The translations under genes were made by a program, and so were the position numbers. Positions 7,309 to 17,082 of a stretch of 18,954 nt of DNA are shown here, one piece after another; position 1 is the first letter of the stretch, and the number at the start of each line of letters is the position of its first letter. The notes beneath the pieces were generated by a model. It ran no database searches. It saw only the letters and a program-made list of their open reading frames with translations, and was not told the origin of the DNA. This DNA is from JBDSGC01 sp046594105 (GTDB lineage: Bacteria > Acidobacteriota > Thermoanaerobaculia > Gp7-AA8): NCBI GenBank assembly GCA_046594105.1, contig JBKJQB010000358.1:1-18954 (forward strand). The letters are read 5' to 3'.

Positions 7309-7506
7309 ATGCAACCACCCAGCGACGACCGCATCGTGAACGAGGAGACTGTGGTCAACGACGATGACGAGCACGTCTCCCGCAAGGTCATCTACGAGCA
7401 CAGCGCTTCGAGCGGCTCTTCGAAGTCGAGCAACATGACGGTGATCATTCTCATCGTGGTCGCCGTGGTCATCGTCGGCTTCATCCTGATGAACCTGCAC
7501 CGCTAA
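7309..7506 (+). CDS. Small tail-anchored membrane protein
   Basis: This 65-aa protein has an acidic, polar N-terminal half (residues 1-40 with DDD and Ser-rich runs) followed by a single strong C-terminal membrane helix (MTVIILIVVAVVIVGFILM) and a short NLHR tail. The family is not recognised. The ATG at 7309 is preferred over one at 7279 because the latter lies upstream of and inside the sigma-54 promoter. With that promoter the leader would be only a few nt and no Shine-Dalgarno is present. A dispersed hairpin repeat lies 40 nt downstream and may terminate transcription. Control by a sigma-54 activator suggests a role in an envelope or stress response; this is inference. Confidence 0.68.
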   Translation: MQPPSDDRIVNEETVVNDDDEHVSRKVIYEHSASSGSSKSSNMTVIILIVVAVVIVGFILMNLHR

Positions 7507-7545
7507 ACGTTGCGCGCAGCAGGTCTGTCAGCAGCGCGTGCCCTT

Positions 7546-7646
7546 CCATCGAGAGTCCTTCTCCCCGCACACGGGGAGAAGGTGCCGAAGGCGGATGAGG
7601 GGTGCTCACGCGACGAAGCAGCACCCCTCATCCCCGCTTTGCGGAC
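7546..7646 (+). repeat. Dispersed intergenic repeat, copy 2 (two hairpins)
   Basis: It contains a hairpin at 7557-7582 (CCTTCTCCCC / GGGGAGAAGG) and a second perfect 13-bp stem formed by 7594-7606 and 7620-7632 (GATGAGGGGTGCT / AGCACCCCTCATC). The first hairpin block is the inverse of copy 1 (190-224) and the second block is direct to 148-189. It lies between convergent genes (7506 plus, 7670 minus), so it could terminate transcription from both sides. Confidence 0.82.
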
Positions 7647-7669
7647 TACGGCGATCAGTTGGAAAGCGC

Positions 7670-8113
7670 CTAAGCCCTCGCGTGATCCGCGCGCCAGTTC
7701 TTGATGCGCTTTTTAATCTCGGCCCGGTCGCGGATGTTGTCAGTGAGGACGCTGCGGGTGAGATCCGGCAATTCGTCATCGGGGCAGAAGCGCAACGAAA
7801 TCAGTTGACCGCGCGACAGCTCTCCCACTCTCGACTGCAGGTCGGCGGGGAGCACGCGCTGCATGCGCAGACGCTCCTCCAGAACGATCACCCGATCCTG
7901 AACGCTCAAAACCATGAGCCGCGCGACCAGCGCCAGCAGCAGGAGGGCAATGGCAACGACGATCTCCCACCACACCAACCGGGCTCCGCGATGAATCACC
8001 GCGTAGACGATCCGGATGACGAGGTTCAGGACAAGGAGCGGAATGGTCACAAAGTGATAGAGCGGGTAGCGGCGCGTGTGGTTGGCAAAATTCTGCGGCG
8101 GTGTTTCGGCCAT
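7670..8113 (-). CDS. DUF6526-like small membrane protein
   Basis: The product has 147 aa. A short polar N-terminus with NFANHTRRYPLYHFV leads into two membrane helices (about residues 21-41 and 48-70), followed by a soluble, charged C-terminal domain with a coiled-coil-like stretch (LSVQDRVIVLEERLR) and a basic end. The N-terminal motif and two-TM layout fit the DUF6526 family as I recall it; the function is unknown. AGGGG lies about 9 nt before the ATG. It sits 74 bp downstream of dnaE on the same strand and could be cotranscribed with it. Confidence 0.78.
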   Translation of the reverse strand: MAETPPQNFANHTRRYPLYHFVTIPLLVLNLVIRIVYAVIHRGARLVWWEIVVAIALLLLALVARLMVLSVQDRVIVLEERLRMQRVLPADLQSRVGELSRGQLISLRFCPDDELPDLTRSVLTDNIRDRAEIKKRIKNWRADHARA

Positions 8114-8187
8114 GTTCGGATCCCCTCATGTTCATCAGTCGCCCGAGCGGCGCCCGTGCCGTGCAGTATCCCACCGGGGCGAGCGCT

Positions 8188-12222
<4,035 letters not shown>

Positions 12223-12237
12223 CAGGTGACCGGCAGC

Positions 12238-12243
12238 ATTTTA
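12238..12243 (-). promoter_or_regulatory. Candidate -10 box of dnaE
   Basis: TAAAAT on the minus strand ends 15 nt before the dnaE ATG. This is an AT-rich hexamer in a GC-rich surround. No consensus -35 is seen. The predicted leader is about 8 nt. Confidence 0.4.
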
Positions 12244-12362
12244 CTCGAATGGACCTCCGGAGGAGCGCGGCGATTCGGCATCCCGGAGCTAGGGTGGGAG
12301 CATGACGCGGGACGCGGAACGGGCGGGGCGAGGGGCCACCGACGTGATGAAGCGTCGGTTGG

Positions 12363-12605
12363 TTACGCGGTCACGTGCGCCTTTTCGTAGAGAAACTCCG
12401 GTGCGATGTCGGCGCCATTCGGCCATTCGATCGTCCCATACTCGGTGAGCCTGAAGTTGCGGAACGTCTCGAAATCTTTCAGCGGTTCGAATACCTTTCC
12501 CCAGAGCTCACCCGCGAGGTTGACCTCTCCCTCACTCCCGTCCTGAAAACGGAACCAGATGATGTAATTGCTGACGTACCGCGCGTCGACGACGCTGTAG
12601 TGCAT
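12363..12605 (-). CDS. DUF2442 protein (putative antitoxin-like partner)
   Basis: The 80-aa protein fits DUF2442: an N-terminal beta stretch, WFRFQDGSEGEVNL, a central LWGKVFEPLKDFETFRNFRL segment and a C-terminal GTIEWPNGADIAPEFLYE motif, the most diagnostic part. It starts 3 nt after the stop of the DUF4160 gene, so the two are cotranscribed. The DUF4160/DUF2442 pair is a recurrent gene couple that has been suggested to act as a toxin-antitoxin module; the biochemical activity is not established. No membrane or DNA-binding motif is evident. Confidence 0.88.
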   Translation of the reverse strand: MHYSVVDARYVSNYIIWFRFQDGSEGEVNLAGELWGKVFEPLKDFETFRNFRLTEYGTIEWPNGADIAPEFLYEKAHVTA

Positions 12606-12608
12606 GGG

Positions 12609-12866
12609 CTACTCCAGAGGTTCGATGTTCGTGAGCGGTTCCCTCGCCTCCGCCCGATCCCAGTTCAACTTCAGTTCCTCTCGATGAAGACTCCACCAGT
12701 CGAGAATGAGCGCTGTCGCCCGATTCGGCATCTTACCGCTGACGCTTCCATCCGCGATATTCACGGTGATGTCGTAACCGGAGTACCAGGCGTGAAAGTG
12801 CGGTGGCCCGTGCTCCCGGTAGTTCATGGTGATGATGATGCCAAAGAATCTGCTGATGACCGGCAC
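12609..12866 (-). CDS. DUF4160 protein (putative toxin-like partner)
   Basis: This 85-aa protein begins with the DUF4160 pattern PVISRFFGIIITMNYREHGPPHFHA; the HxPPHFHA-type histidine cluster (here HGPPHFHA) is the family signature. The C-terminus has WWSLHREELKLNW followed by a predicted helix. The start codon is GTG at 12864-12866, supported by alignment of the conserved N-terminus and by TAAGAT only 6 nt upstream. It forms a two-gene unit with DUF2442 (3-nt gap). A toxin role is a published-style proposal for such pairs, not shown here. Confidence 0.88.
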   Translation of the reverse strand: MPVISRFFGIIITMNYREHGPPHFHAWYSGYDITVNIADGSVSGKMPNRATALILDWWSLHREELKLNWDRAEAREPLTNIEPLE

Positions 12867-12872
12867 CCGTGG

Positions 12873-12878
12873 ATCTTA
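12873..12878 (-). promoter_or_regulatory. Candidate -10 box of the DUF4160/DUF2442 pair
   Basis: TAAGAT on the minus strand is separated by six bases (CCACGG) from the GTG start of DUF4160. Transcription would begin at or next to the start codon, giving a leaderless mRNA and independent expression from the upstream methyltransferase gene. Confidence 0.42.
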
Positions 12879-12904
12879 CTGCCGACGAGTGCACACAGCA
12901 GGAA

Positions 12905-13627
12905 TCAGCCGACCTCGGCCACGAAGATGGCGGTGATACTGACCACCTCCTGCAGCTGTTCCCGAGCAATCGGGGTGAACACGAAATCGGACGTTGCAAG
13001 TAACGAAGAAATGCATGCAGAGAAATCGGGTTTGACCTGCGGTGACGCCGGCAGGTGCGTGAATGCTGAAATGCGAAATCCACTACTGGCGATCAGATCG
13101 TGCCACTGATGAATTGCCAGGTTCGCCCGGTGATAGTGAATATGTCCATGCGTTGCAGCGTCGTGATCGGTGTAGATCGGCGGGACTGCCACGATCATCT
13201 TCCCGCTTCTCCGGAGGCACCGCCTGGCGCCGCCGAAGAACCGTTCGGGATGATCGAGGTGCTCAAGGGAGTTGGAGGCGACGACCAGATCGAACTGCTC
13301 GTGCAAGGTTAGCGCCTGGAGGTCGGCTCGCTCAAAATGAATGCAGTCCGACCCGTATTTCCTGCGAGCGTAGCGAATGGTCAGTGGATCAATATCCACT
13401 CCGGTCACTCTGGCCGCTCGCTCGGCCAGCACTGCGGAGCCGTATCCTGTCCCGCAACCAGCATCGAGAACGGCGGCGCCCTCAGCGTACCGCGATGCAA
13501 ATCGATAGATGGACTCGTGGGCAATGAAGAGGTCGTTTCGCACGCCGGGCCACACAGACTCGTTGAAGGGGCGAAGTCCGGCGGCGACCTTGCGAACCCC
13601 GTTGACGATCCGCTGCAGTCTGTGCAT
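12905..13627 (-). CDS. Class I SAM-dependent methyltransferase
   Basis: This 240-aa protein has a Rossmann methyltransferase core: motif I VLDAGCGTGYGSA at about residues 53-65 binds SAM, the acidic motif II follows (TGVDIDPLTIRYAR), and motif IV-like SNSLEHLDHPERFF precedes a GKMIVAVPP strand. This matches the Methyltransf_11-type group, which acts on small molecules, sugars or lipids; the substrate is unknown. The C-terminal part (HIHYHRANLAIHQW onward) resembles the lid of methyltransferases seen near glycan genes, but no glycan genes are in this window. It starts 20 nt after the six-TM protein gene and ends 38 nt before the DUF4160 start. No Shine-Dalgarno is seen. Confidence 0.9.
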   Translation of the reverse strand: MHRLQRIVNGVRKVAAGLRPFNESVWPGVRNDLFIAHESIYRFASRYAEGAAVLDAGCGTGYGSAVLAERAARVTGVDIDPLTIRYARRKYGSDCIHFERADLQALTLHEQFDLVVASNSLEHLDHPERFFGGARRCLRRSGKMIVAVPPIYTDHDAATHGHIHYHRANLAIHQWHDLIASSGFRISAFTHLPASPQVKPDFSACISSLLATSDFVFTPIAREQLQEVVSITAIFVAEVG

Positions 13628-13647
13628 CAGAAACGCGGACTGAATCC

Positions 13648-14370
13648 CTAACTATCGAAGGCCACGCCGCCGATCGGGGCGTTGCGATCCCCACGGGAGT
13701 CGAGCAGCTCGCGGAGGTTCGTCGTCTCGATGAAGAGGTGACGGTGGCGGATGCAGTGGACGGCGATGGCCAAGAAGAGGACGGCCACGATCGCGAAGAA
13801 GACCTGCGAGGCTGGGGATGTTGCCGGCACGGCGCCTGCTGACGGCGCGACGAAGAGTTCCTGCATCAGGATCAGGCAGAAGAGCGGGAAGGGAAAGAGA
13901 ACGAGAGCGGAGAGCACGCGGCTGGCCTGGATGCGGAAGTAGGGTCGCAGAGTCAGGAAGGTCAGGGCCACGAAGCAGCCGAGCATCAGCAGCGCGGCGA
14001 AGTGCAAGGGCGCCAGAGTCGTCCAGGGGAGAGCGCGGCGGGCCTGGATCACCATCTGCGCCTGGAGGACGAGCGTCCAGGCCAGCGAGAGCAGCGCCGC
14101 CGTGGTACAGACCAGAGACAGAAACGCGCCGAACAGATTGCGCGCCGCGAGGAGCGCCGACATCCTCACCAGGATGGCCGAGGCAGCCAGGCCGGCGAGC
14201 AGTGCGACGAGGATGGCCCAGCCGGAGGCCGCGCTCGCGGGAACGATCCCTCCATGCACGGCAACGAACGTCAACGGGGATCCGTCCAGCTGCGCCAGCA
14301 GGCCGGCCGCTGACGAAAGCGCCAGAAAGAGGGAGAAACCAGCGCCGAGGTAGAAGAGGAATTTGGGCAT
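13648..14370 (-). CDS. Hypothetical six-TM membrane protein
   Basis: The 240-aa protein is strongly hydrophobic with about six membrane segments (near residues 5-25, 50-70, 78-100, 118-140, 151-170 and 187-206). It ends in a charged cytoplasmic-type tail (HRHLFIETTNLRELLDSR). No family is recognised and no catalytic motif is visible. It is followed 20 nt later by the methyltransferase gene, suggesting cotranscription. Upstream lies TAAGAT 12 nt before the ATG, with a 4/6 match to a -35 (TCGACG) 17 nt further. Confidence 0.78.
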   Translation of the reverse strand: MPKFLFYLGAGFSLFLALSSAAGLLAQLDGSPLTFVAVHGGIVPASAASGWAILVALLAGLAASAILVRMSALLAARNLFGAFLSLVCTTAALLSLAWTLVLQAQMVIQARRALPWTTLAPLHFAALLMLGCFVALTFLTLRPYFRIQASRVLSALVLFPFPLFCLILMQELFVAPSAGAVPATSPASQVFFAIVAVLFLAIAVHCIRHRHLFIETTNLRELLDSRGDRNAPIGGVAFDS

Positions 14371-14382
14371 GAGCTCCCGCGA

Positions 14383-14388
14383 ATCTTA
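14383..14388 (-). promoter_or_regulatory. Candidate -10 box of the six-TM/methyltransferase unit
   Basis: TAAGAT on the minus strand ends 12 nt before the ATG at 14370, with TCGACG (4/6 to TTGACA) at 17-bp spacing. This is the best two-part sigma-70-like promoter I see in the window. Confidence 0.45.
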
Positions 14389-14434
14389 CAACGCTCCCGG
14401 TGCCCGTCGATGTGGATCTCTGTGGGCAAAGGCT

Positions 14435-14472
14435 TTGGCGGAGCCGCAGGCAACCAATGCCGCAGGCCGCGC
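14435..14472 (-). repeat. Decayed, inverted fragment of the 84-bp repeat
   Basis: Thirty-one of 38 bases match the reverse complement of the central and left part of the 84-bp element (core TTGGCGGAGCC and GGCAACCA). No CTAG borders remain. It sits between the Rof-like gene's stop and the six-TM gene's promoter, and abuts the Rof stop codon. Confidence 0.6.
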
Positions 14473-14473
14473 G

Positions 14474-14710
14474 TTACTCCTCGTGCATGGAGATGATCTG
14501 ATCCAGCCGGATCTCCACCGGACCGTTGCTCGCCTCGAATTTGACGAATTCGGCGCCGTTGGCCGTGTAGACGTCGGCGATCCGTCCGCGATCCTTCTGG
14601 GCCACACCTGCCAGCTCGAACTCCAGCTCCACTTCCTGTTCGTGCATCGCCGCCGCTTCGAGTTGATCGTGATAGTCGCAGGAAACCGGTTCGTAGGGAT
14701 TCTCGGCCAT
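14474..14710 (-). CDS. rof: Rof-like Rho-binding antiterminator
   Basis: This small 78-aa protein resembles E. coli Rof/YaeO: the N-terminus YEPVSCDYHDQLE matches the Rof pattern YxPIxCDxYDxLE, the middle is an Sm-like beta barrel strand set, and the end VEIRLDQIISM matches the RELRLDKITSF segment. Rof binds Rho and inhibits its RNA binding, reducing Rho-dependent termination. The start at ATG 14708-14710 gives the family N-terminus and is preceded by GGAGAG 8 nt upstream; an in-frame upstream ATG (14731) is rejected. It is divergent from the small membrane protein gene at 14784, 73 bp away. The decayed repeat lies right at its 3' end. Confidence 0.82.
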   Translation of the reverse strand: MAENPYEPVSCDYHDQLEAAAMHEQEVELEFELAGVAQKDRGRIADVYTANGAEFVKFEASNGPVEIRLDQIISMHEE

Positions 14711-14761
14711 GGGGGTCTCTCCAGGGCGCACTCATTACACGTTCGGTGCCGACGGATGTGC

Positions 14762-14767
14762 TAGGAT
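14762..14767 (+). promoter_or_regulatory. Candidate -10 box of the small membrane protein gene
   Basis: TAGGAT ends 16 nt before the ATG at 14784, with no Shine-Dalgarno in between. This is weak evidence, but it is in line with similar boxes elsewhere in the window. Confidence 0.3.
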
Positions 14768-14783
14768 TTTCAGCGAACCCATC

Positions 14784-15128
14784 ATGAATGTGCTGACTAC
14801 GCTGTTCGGCGTCCAGAACCTTTCTGCGGCCATGCCGTTGATGTTCGCCGGCATCCTGCTGCTCATCCTCATCGTGTCGTTCCGCTCCCGCGCCGTGGTC
14901 TTCACCCAGTACCTGCAGACCATGACCGGGATCCGGTTGAAGCCGGCCGATGTCGCGCGCGTCTACCGGGAAAAGGGGAAGGACGGGGTGCGCGAATTCT
15001 TCCTCGACCTCATCATCCGCGAGGATCTGAAGCAGGGACCGATCGAGATTCCCGGTGAGGCACCCGGCGTGTCCGCCGAAGTGCTCGAAGCCGCCGAGAG
15101 CACCGACAAGTTCCTGGTCAATCGCTGA
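14784..15128 (+). CDS. Hypothetical single-TM protein
   Basis: The 114-aa protein has one strong membrane helix at about residues 16-33 (AMPLMFAGILLLILIVSF) and then a soluble part with a basic helix (RLKPADVARVYREKGKDGVREFFLDLI) and an acidic C-terminus. The family is not recognised. The ATG at 14784 is the only start giving a sensible N-terminus; the frame upstream is open but lacks a start with context. It is divergent from the Rof-like gene. Its last 11 nt overlap the remnant macrodomain frame on the other strand. Confidence 0.7.
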   Translation: MNVLTTLFGVQNLSAAMPLMFAGILLLILIVSFRSRAVVFTQYLQTMTGIRLKPADVARVYREKGKDGVREFFLDLIIREDLKQGPIEIPGEAPGVSAEVLEAAESTDKFLVNR

Positions 15129-15285
15129 TCGCGCCGCTACGCCGGCACGGCAGGAGCTGGGGACCGGCCGCGCGGTGGATCGCCCCATCCACACCGCCGC
15201 CACCGAGCAGCGACGTGTTGGCGGCGTTCACGATGGCGTCGACCGGCAGCGTGGTGATGTCGGTCCGCAGCGCCTCGACGATCAT
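15118..15285 (-). pseudogene. Truncated macrodomain (N-terminal remnant)
   Basis: A 55-codon frame starts with ATG 10 nt after the EVE gene stop, with an AAGG-like site between. Its translation is the start of an ADP-ribose-binding macrodomain: DITTLPVDAIVNAANTSLLG, then GGGVDGAIHRAAGP, then LLPCR in place of the usual LLAECR. These are the adenine and distal-ribose binding segments of the family. It ends after a few unrelated residues, whereas the domain normally needs roughly 150-180 aa, and the rest is not found downstream in any frame. It is therefore a truncated gene or a 55-aa relic. It formerly followed the EVE gene as an operon partner, by inference. Confidence 0.85.
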
Positions 15286-15294
15286 GCGCCTTGT

Positions 15295-15756
15295 TTACTT
15301 CTTACGGCCGAGGCGGACCACGATGGCGAACTCCGCCTTCGTCACCGGCTGGATGGAGAGGCGGCTCCCCTTCTGGGTCACCACCATCGATTCGAGGCCC
15401 GGCGTTTTCTTGAGGACCTCCAGCGGCACGACCTGGCGGAACTTCTCCACGAACTTGAGGTCGACCATGAACCAGATGGAATCCGCTGCGGTCGCTTTCG
15501 GGTCGAAGTAGATATGGCCTTTCTGGGTGGCGAAGCGATCGGGATAGGCCTCCAGGCTGATCTCGGCAAGTCCGCTGACGCCTGATGGATCGGCGTTCGA
15601 GGCATAAAACAGGACCGGATCGCCGCGCTTCATGTCGTCCCGCATGGAGTTCCGGGCCTGATAGTTCCGGACCCCTTCCCAGCTCGTGGTTCCGTCACGC
15701 TCGAGGTCGTCGATGGAGTAGGCAGAAGGCTCACATTTCATCAGCCAGTGGCGCAT
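15295..15756 (-). CDS. EVE domain-containing protein
   Basis: This 153-aa protein spans a complete EVE domain (PUA-like fold): an N-terminal RHWLMKCEPSAYSIDDL, WEGVRNYQARN, the GDPVLFYAS strand, WFMVDLKFVEKF and the terminal LSIQPVTKAEFAIVVRL. EVE domains are known or proposed to bind modified bases in DNA or RNA and often accompany restriction or defence genes; here no such system is adjacent. The gene is followed by the truncated macrodomain frame. A TATCTT-like box (15763-15768) lies 6 nt before the ATG. The 84-bp repeat copy C sits upstream. Confidence 0.94.
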   Translation of the reverse strand: MRHWLMKCEPSAYSIDDLERDGTTSWEGVRNYQARNSMRDDMKRGDPVLFYASNADPSGVSGLAEISLEAYPDRFATQKGHIYFDPKATAADSIWFMVDLKFVEKFRQVVPLEVLKKTPGLESMVVTQKGSRLSIQPVTKAEFAIVVRLGRKK

Positions 15757-15791
15757 GGGCGAAAGATAGAGCAGAAATCAGAAAGCAGAAA

Positions 15792-15875
15792 CTAGGCCGG
15801 CACGGCCGGCGGCGCTGGTTGCCCAAGGCTCCGCCAGGATCACGCTCCAAGACGTTCTGCCGCGCAGGCTCCTAG
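15792..15875 (+). repeat. 84-bp CTAG-bounded repeat, copy C
   Basis: This is a full 84-bp copy with CTAG at 15792-15795 and 15872-15875, nearly identical to the copy at 5901-5984. The right CTAG is also the first four bases of a long hairpin (15872-15929) that itself ends in CTAG. This is as expected if the element inserted at the hairpin's outer CTAG and duplicated it. Confidence 0.9.
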
Positions 15876-15929
15876 CCCGCATTTCTTACACCCATCCTGC
15901 TGCGGACGGGTGGGAGAAATGCGGGCTAG
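15872..15929. repeat. Long hairpin, 22-bp arms bounded by CTAG
   Basis: The left arm (15872-15893) and right arm (15908-15929) pair over 22 positions with two or three mismatches around a 14-nt loop. The arms begin and end with CTAGCCCGCATTTCT-type sequence. It is not followed by a T-run, so it is not a typical intrinsic terminator. It lies between the divergent EVE and metallopeptidase-like genes. TAGAAT follows immediately at 15927-15932. Confidence 0.82.
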
Positions 15930-16035
15930 AATGCAGCCCTGATGCGCGCAAGTGGCTGACCGGGCTCCCCTTTTCGTCTCTGATTTCTGGTTACTGGTTT
16001 CCCCTCCCGGCTCACTCCTTGCTCCCCAGCACGCT
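15930..16035 (+). other. Upstream region of the metallopeptidase-like gene
   Basis: TAGAAT (15927-15932) is followed 9 nt later by an ATG, but that frame stops after five codons. The rest is pyrimidine-rich and has no Shine-Dalgarno before 16036. A TCTGATTTCTG-like string here also occurs in inverse form near 15770-15790, next to the EVE start. The true transcription start is unclear. Confidence 0.4.
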
Positions 16036-17082
16036 ATGGTCGTCTTCGAAAAAGCTCCCCCTGAGGCTCTGCAGTTATTGCAGACTCCGATTCGCGACCT
16101 CGGGTTGCGGATCGAGGAGACTCCTCTGTACCGGCAGGTTGAACAGCTCTACCGGGAGCTGGAGCAGAAGGGGATCCATCACTTCCGGCCGCCGTGCTAC
16201 CTGTCGGATGAGTGGGGATGTCCCTCCGGCGAGCCGGTGATCGGCGTGCCGTTCTACCTGGCCGACCGGCGCACAGCGCATCTGGAAAACGAGCTCAACG
16301 ACATCGAGTCGGAGCGCGAAGTGATGATGTACCTGCGACACGAAGCGGGACACGCCTTCAATTACGCGTACGAACTTTTTACCACGGATGAATGGACCGG
16401 GATGTTCGGTCCGTTCCGGCGGGCCTATCGCGACGACTTCAAGTTCGTTCCCTTCTCCCGCGACTACGTGCGCCACATCGCCGGCTGGTACGCGCAGAAA
16501 CATCCGGACGAGGACTTTGCGGAGAGCTTCGCGGTGTGGCTCGATCCGTCCTCGCACTGGCGGGCGCGGTATCGAGGCTGGGGGGCCATCCGCAAAATCG
16601 AATACGTCGATCGAATCGCCGCCACCGTCGGCGATCAGCGACCGCTTCGGGCCAACGGCACGACCGACGTGACCGTGAATGAGATGGAACAGACGGTCGA
16701 AGAGTATTACCGTGAGATGCACTCCGATGAGTCGGAGATCATCGCATCGCTTGCACTGGACACCGATCTGACGGATATTTTCATGCATCCAAGCCAAAGC
16801 AAACCGGAGATGGAGCTGGTCGACGCCGTGACCCTGGTCAGTGAACATCGCCGGGACCTCGTCGATAAGGTCAACTACTGGACTGGTGTCCGGCGAACCC
16901 TGGTGCGGGCCCTGGTGGCCGCAATCGAACAGCGCGTCCGGGAGCTGGGACTGATCGTTCCCCGCCATCGCAGCCGCGCGGCAATGATCGACCTCACCGT
17001 TTACGTGAGCACCCTCTCCATGAGCTTTCTCACCGGGGGAAAACCCCTTCGCCACCGCGTTTCACTCATGAAAACCCGATGA
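16036..17082 (+). CDS. Putative zinc metallopeptidase-like protein (HExxH)
   Basis: The 348-aa protein has a zinc-site motif HEAGH at 102-106 in a helix (VMMYLRHEAGHAFNYAYEL) and a downstream helix DFAESFAVWLDP whose E163 is a plausible third ligand, the gluzincin-like arrangement. An N-terminal part with CYLSDEWGCPSGEPVIGVPF is distinctive. The C-terminal third is helical. I do not assign a named family. There is no signal peptide with the ATG at 16036; a GTG at 15952 would add an unlikely hydrophobic leader. Its last codon and stop overlap the ATP-grasp start by 4 nt (ATGA), so the two proteins are coupled. It could instead be a non-peptidase metalloprotein. Confidence 0.82.
   Translation: MVVFEKAPPEALQLLQTPIRDLGLRIEETPLYRQVEQLYRELEQKGIHHFRPPCYLSDEWGCPSGEPVIGVPFYLADRRTAHLENELNDIESEREVMMYLRHEAGHAFNYAYELFTTDEWTGMFGPFRRAYRDDFKFVPFSRDYVRHIAGWYAQKHPDEDFAESFAVWLDPSSHWRARYRGWGAIRKIEYVDRIAATVGDQRPLRANGTTDVTVNEMEQTVEEYYREMHSDESEIIASLALDTDLTDIFMHPSQSKPEMELVDAVTLVSEHRRDLVDKVNYWTGVRRTLVRALVAAIEQRVRELGLIVPRHRSRAAMIDLTVYVSTLSMSFLTGGKPLRHRVSLMKTR

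Noticed and set aside
8085..8100. Second sigma-54-like site (TGGCAAAATTCTGC, plus strand)
   Set aside because: The spacing between GG and GC is 9 instead of 10 and it lies inside the DUF6526-like gene.
15942..15959. ATG 9 nt after a TAGAAT box, upstream of the metallopeptidase-like gene
   Set aside because: The frame stops after five codons and is not in frame with the gene at 16036; it is perhaps a chance match.
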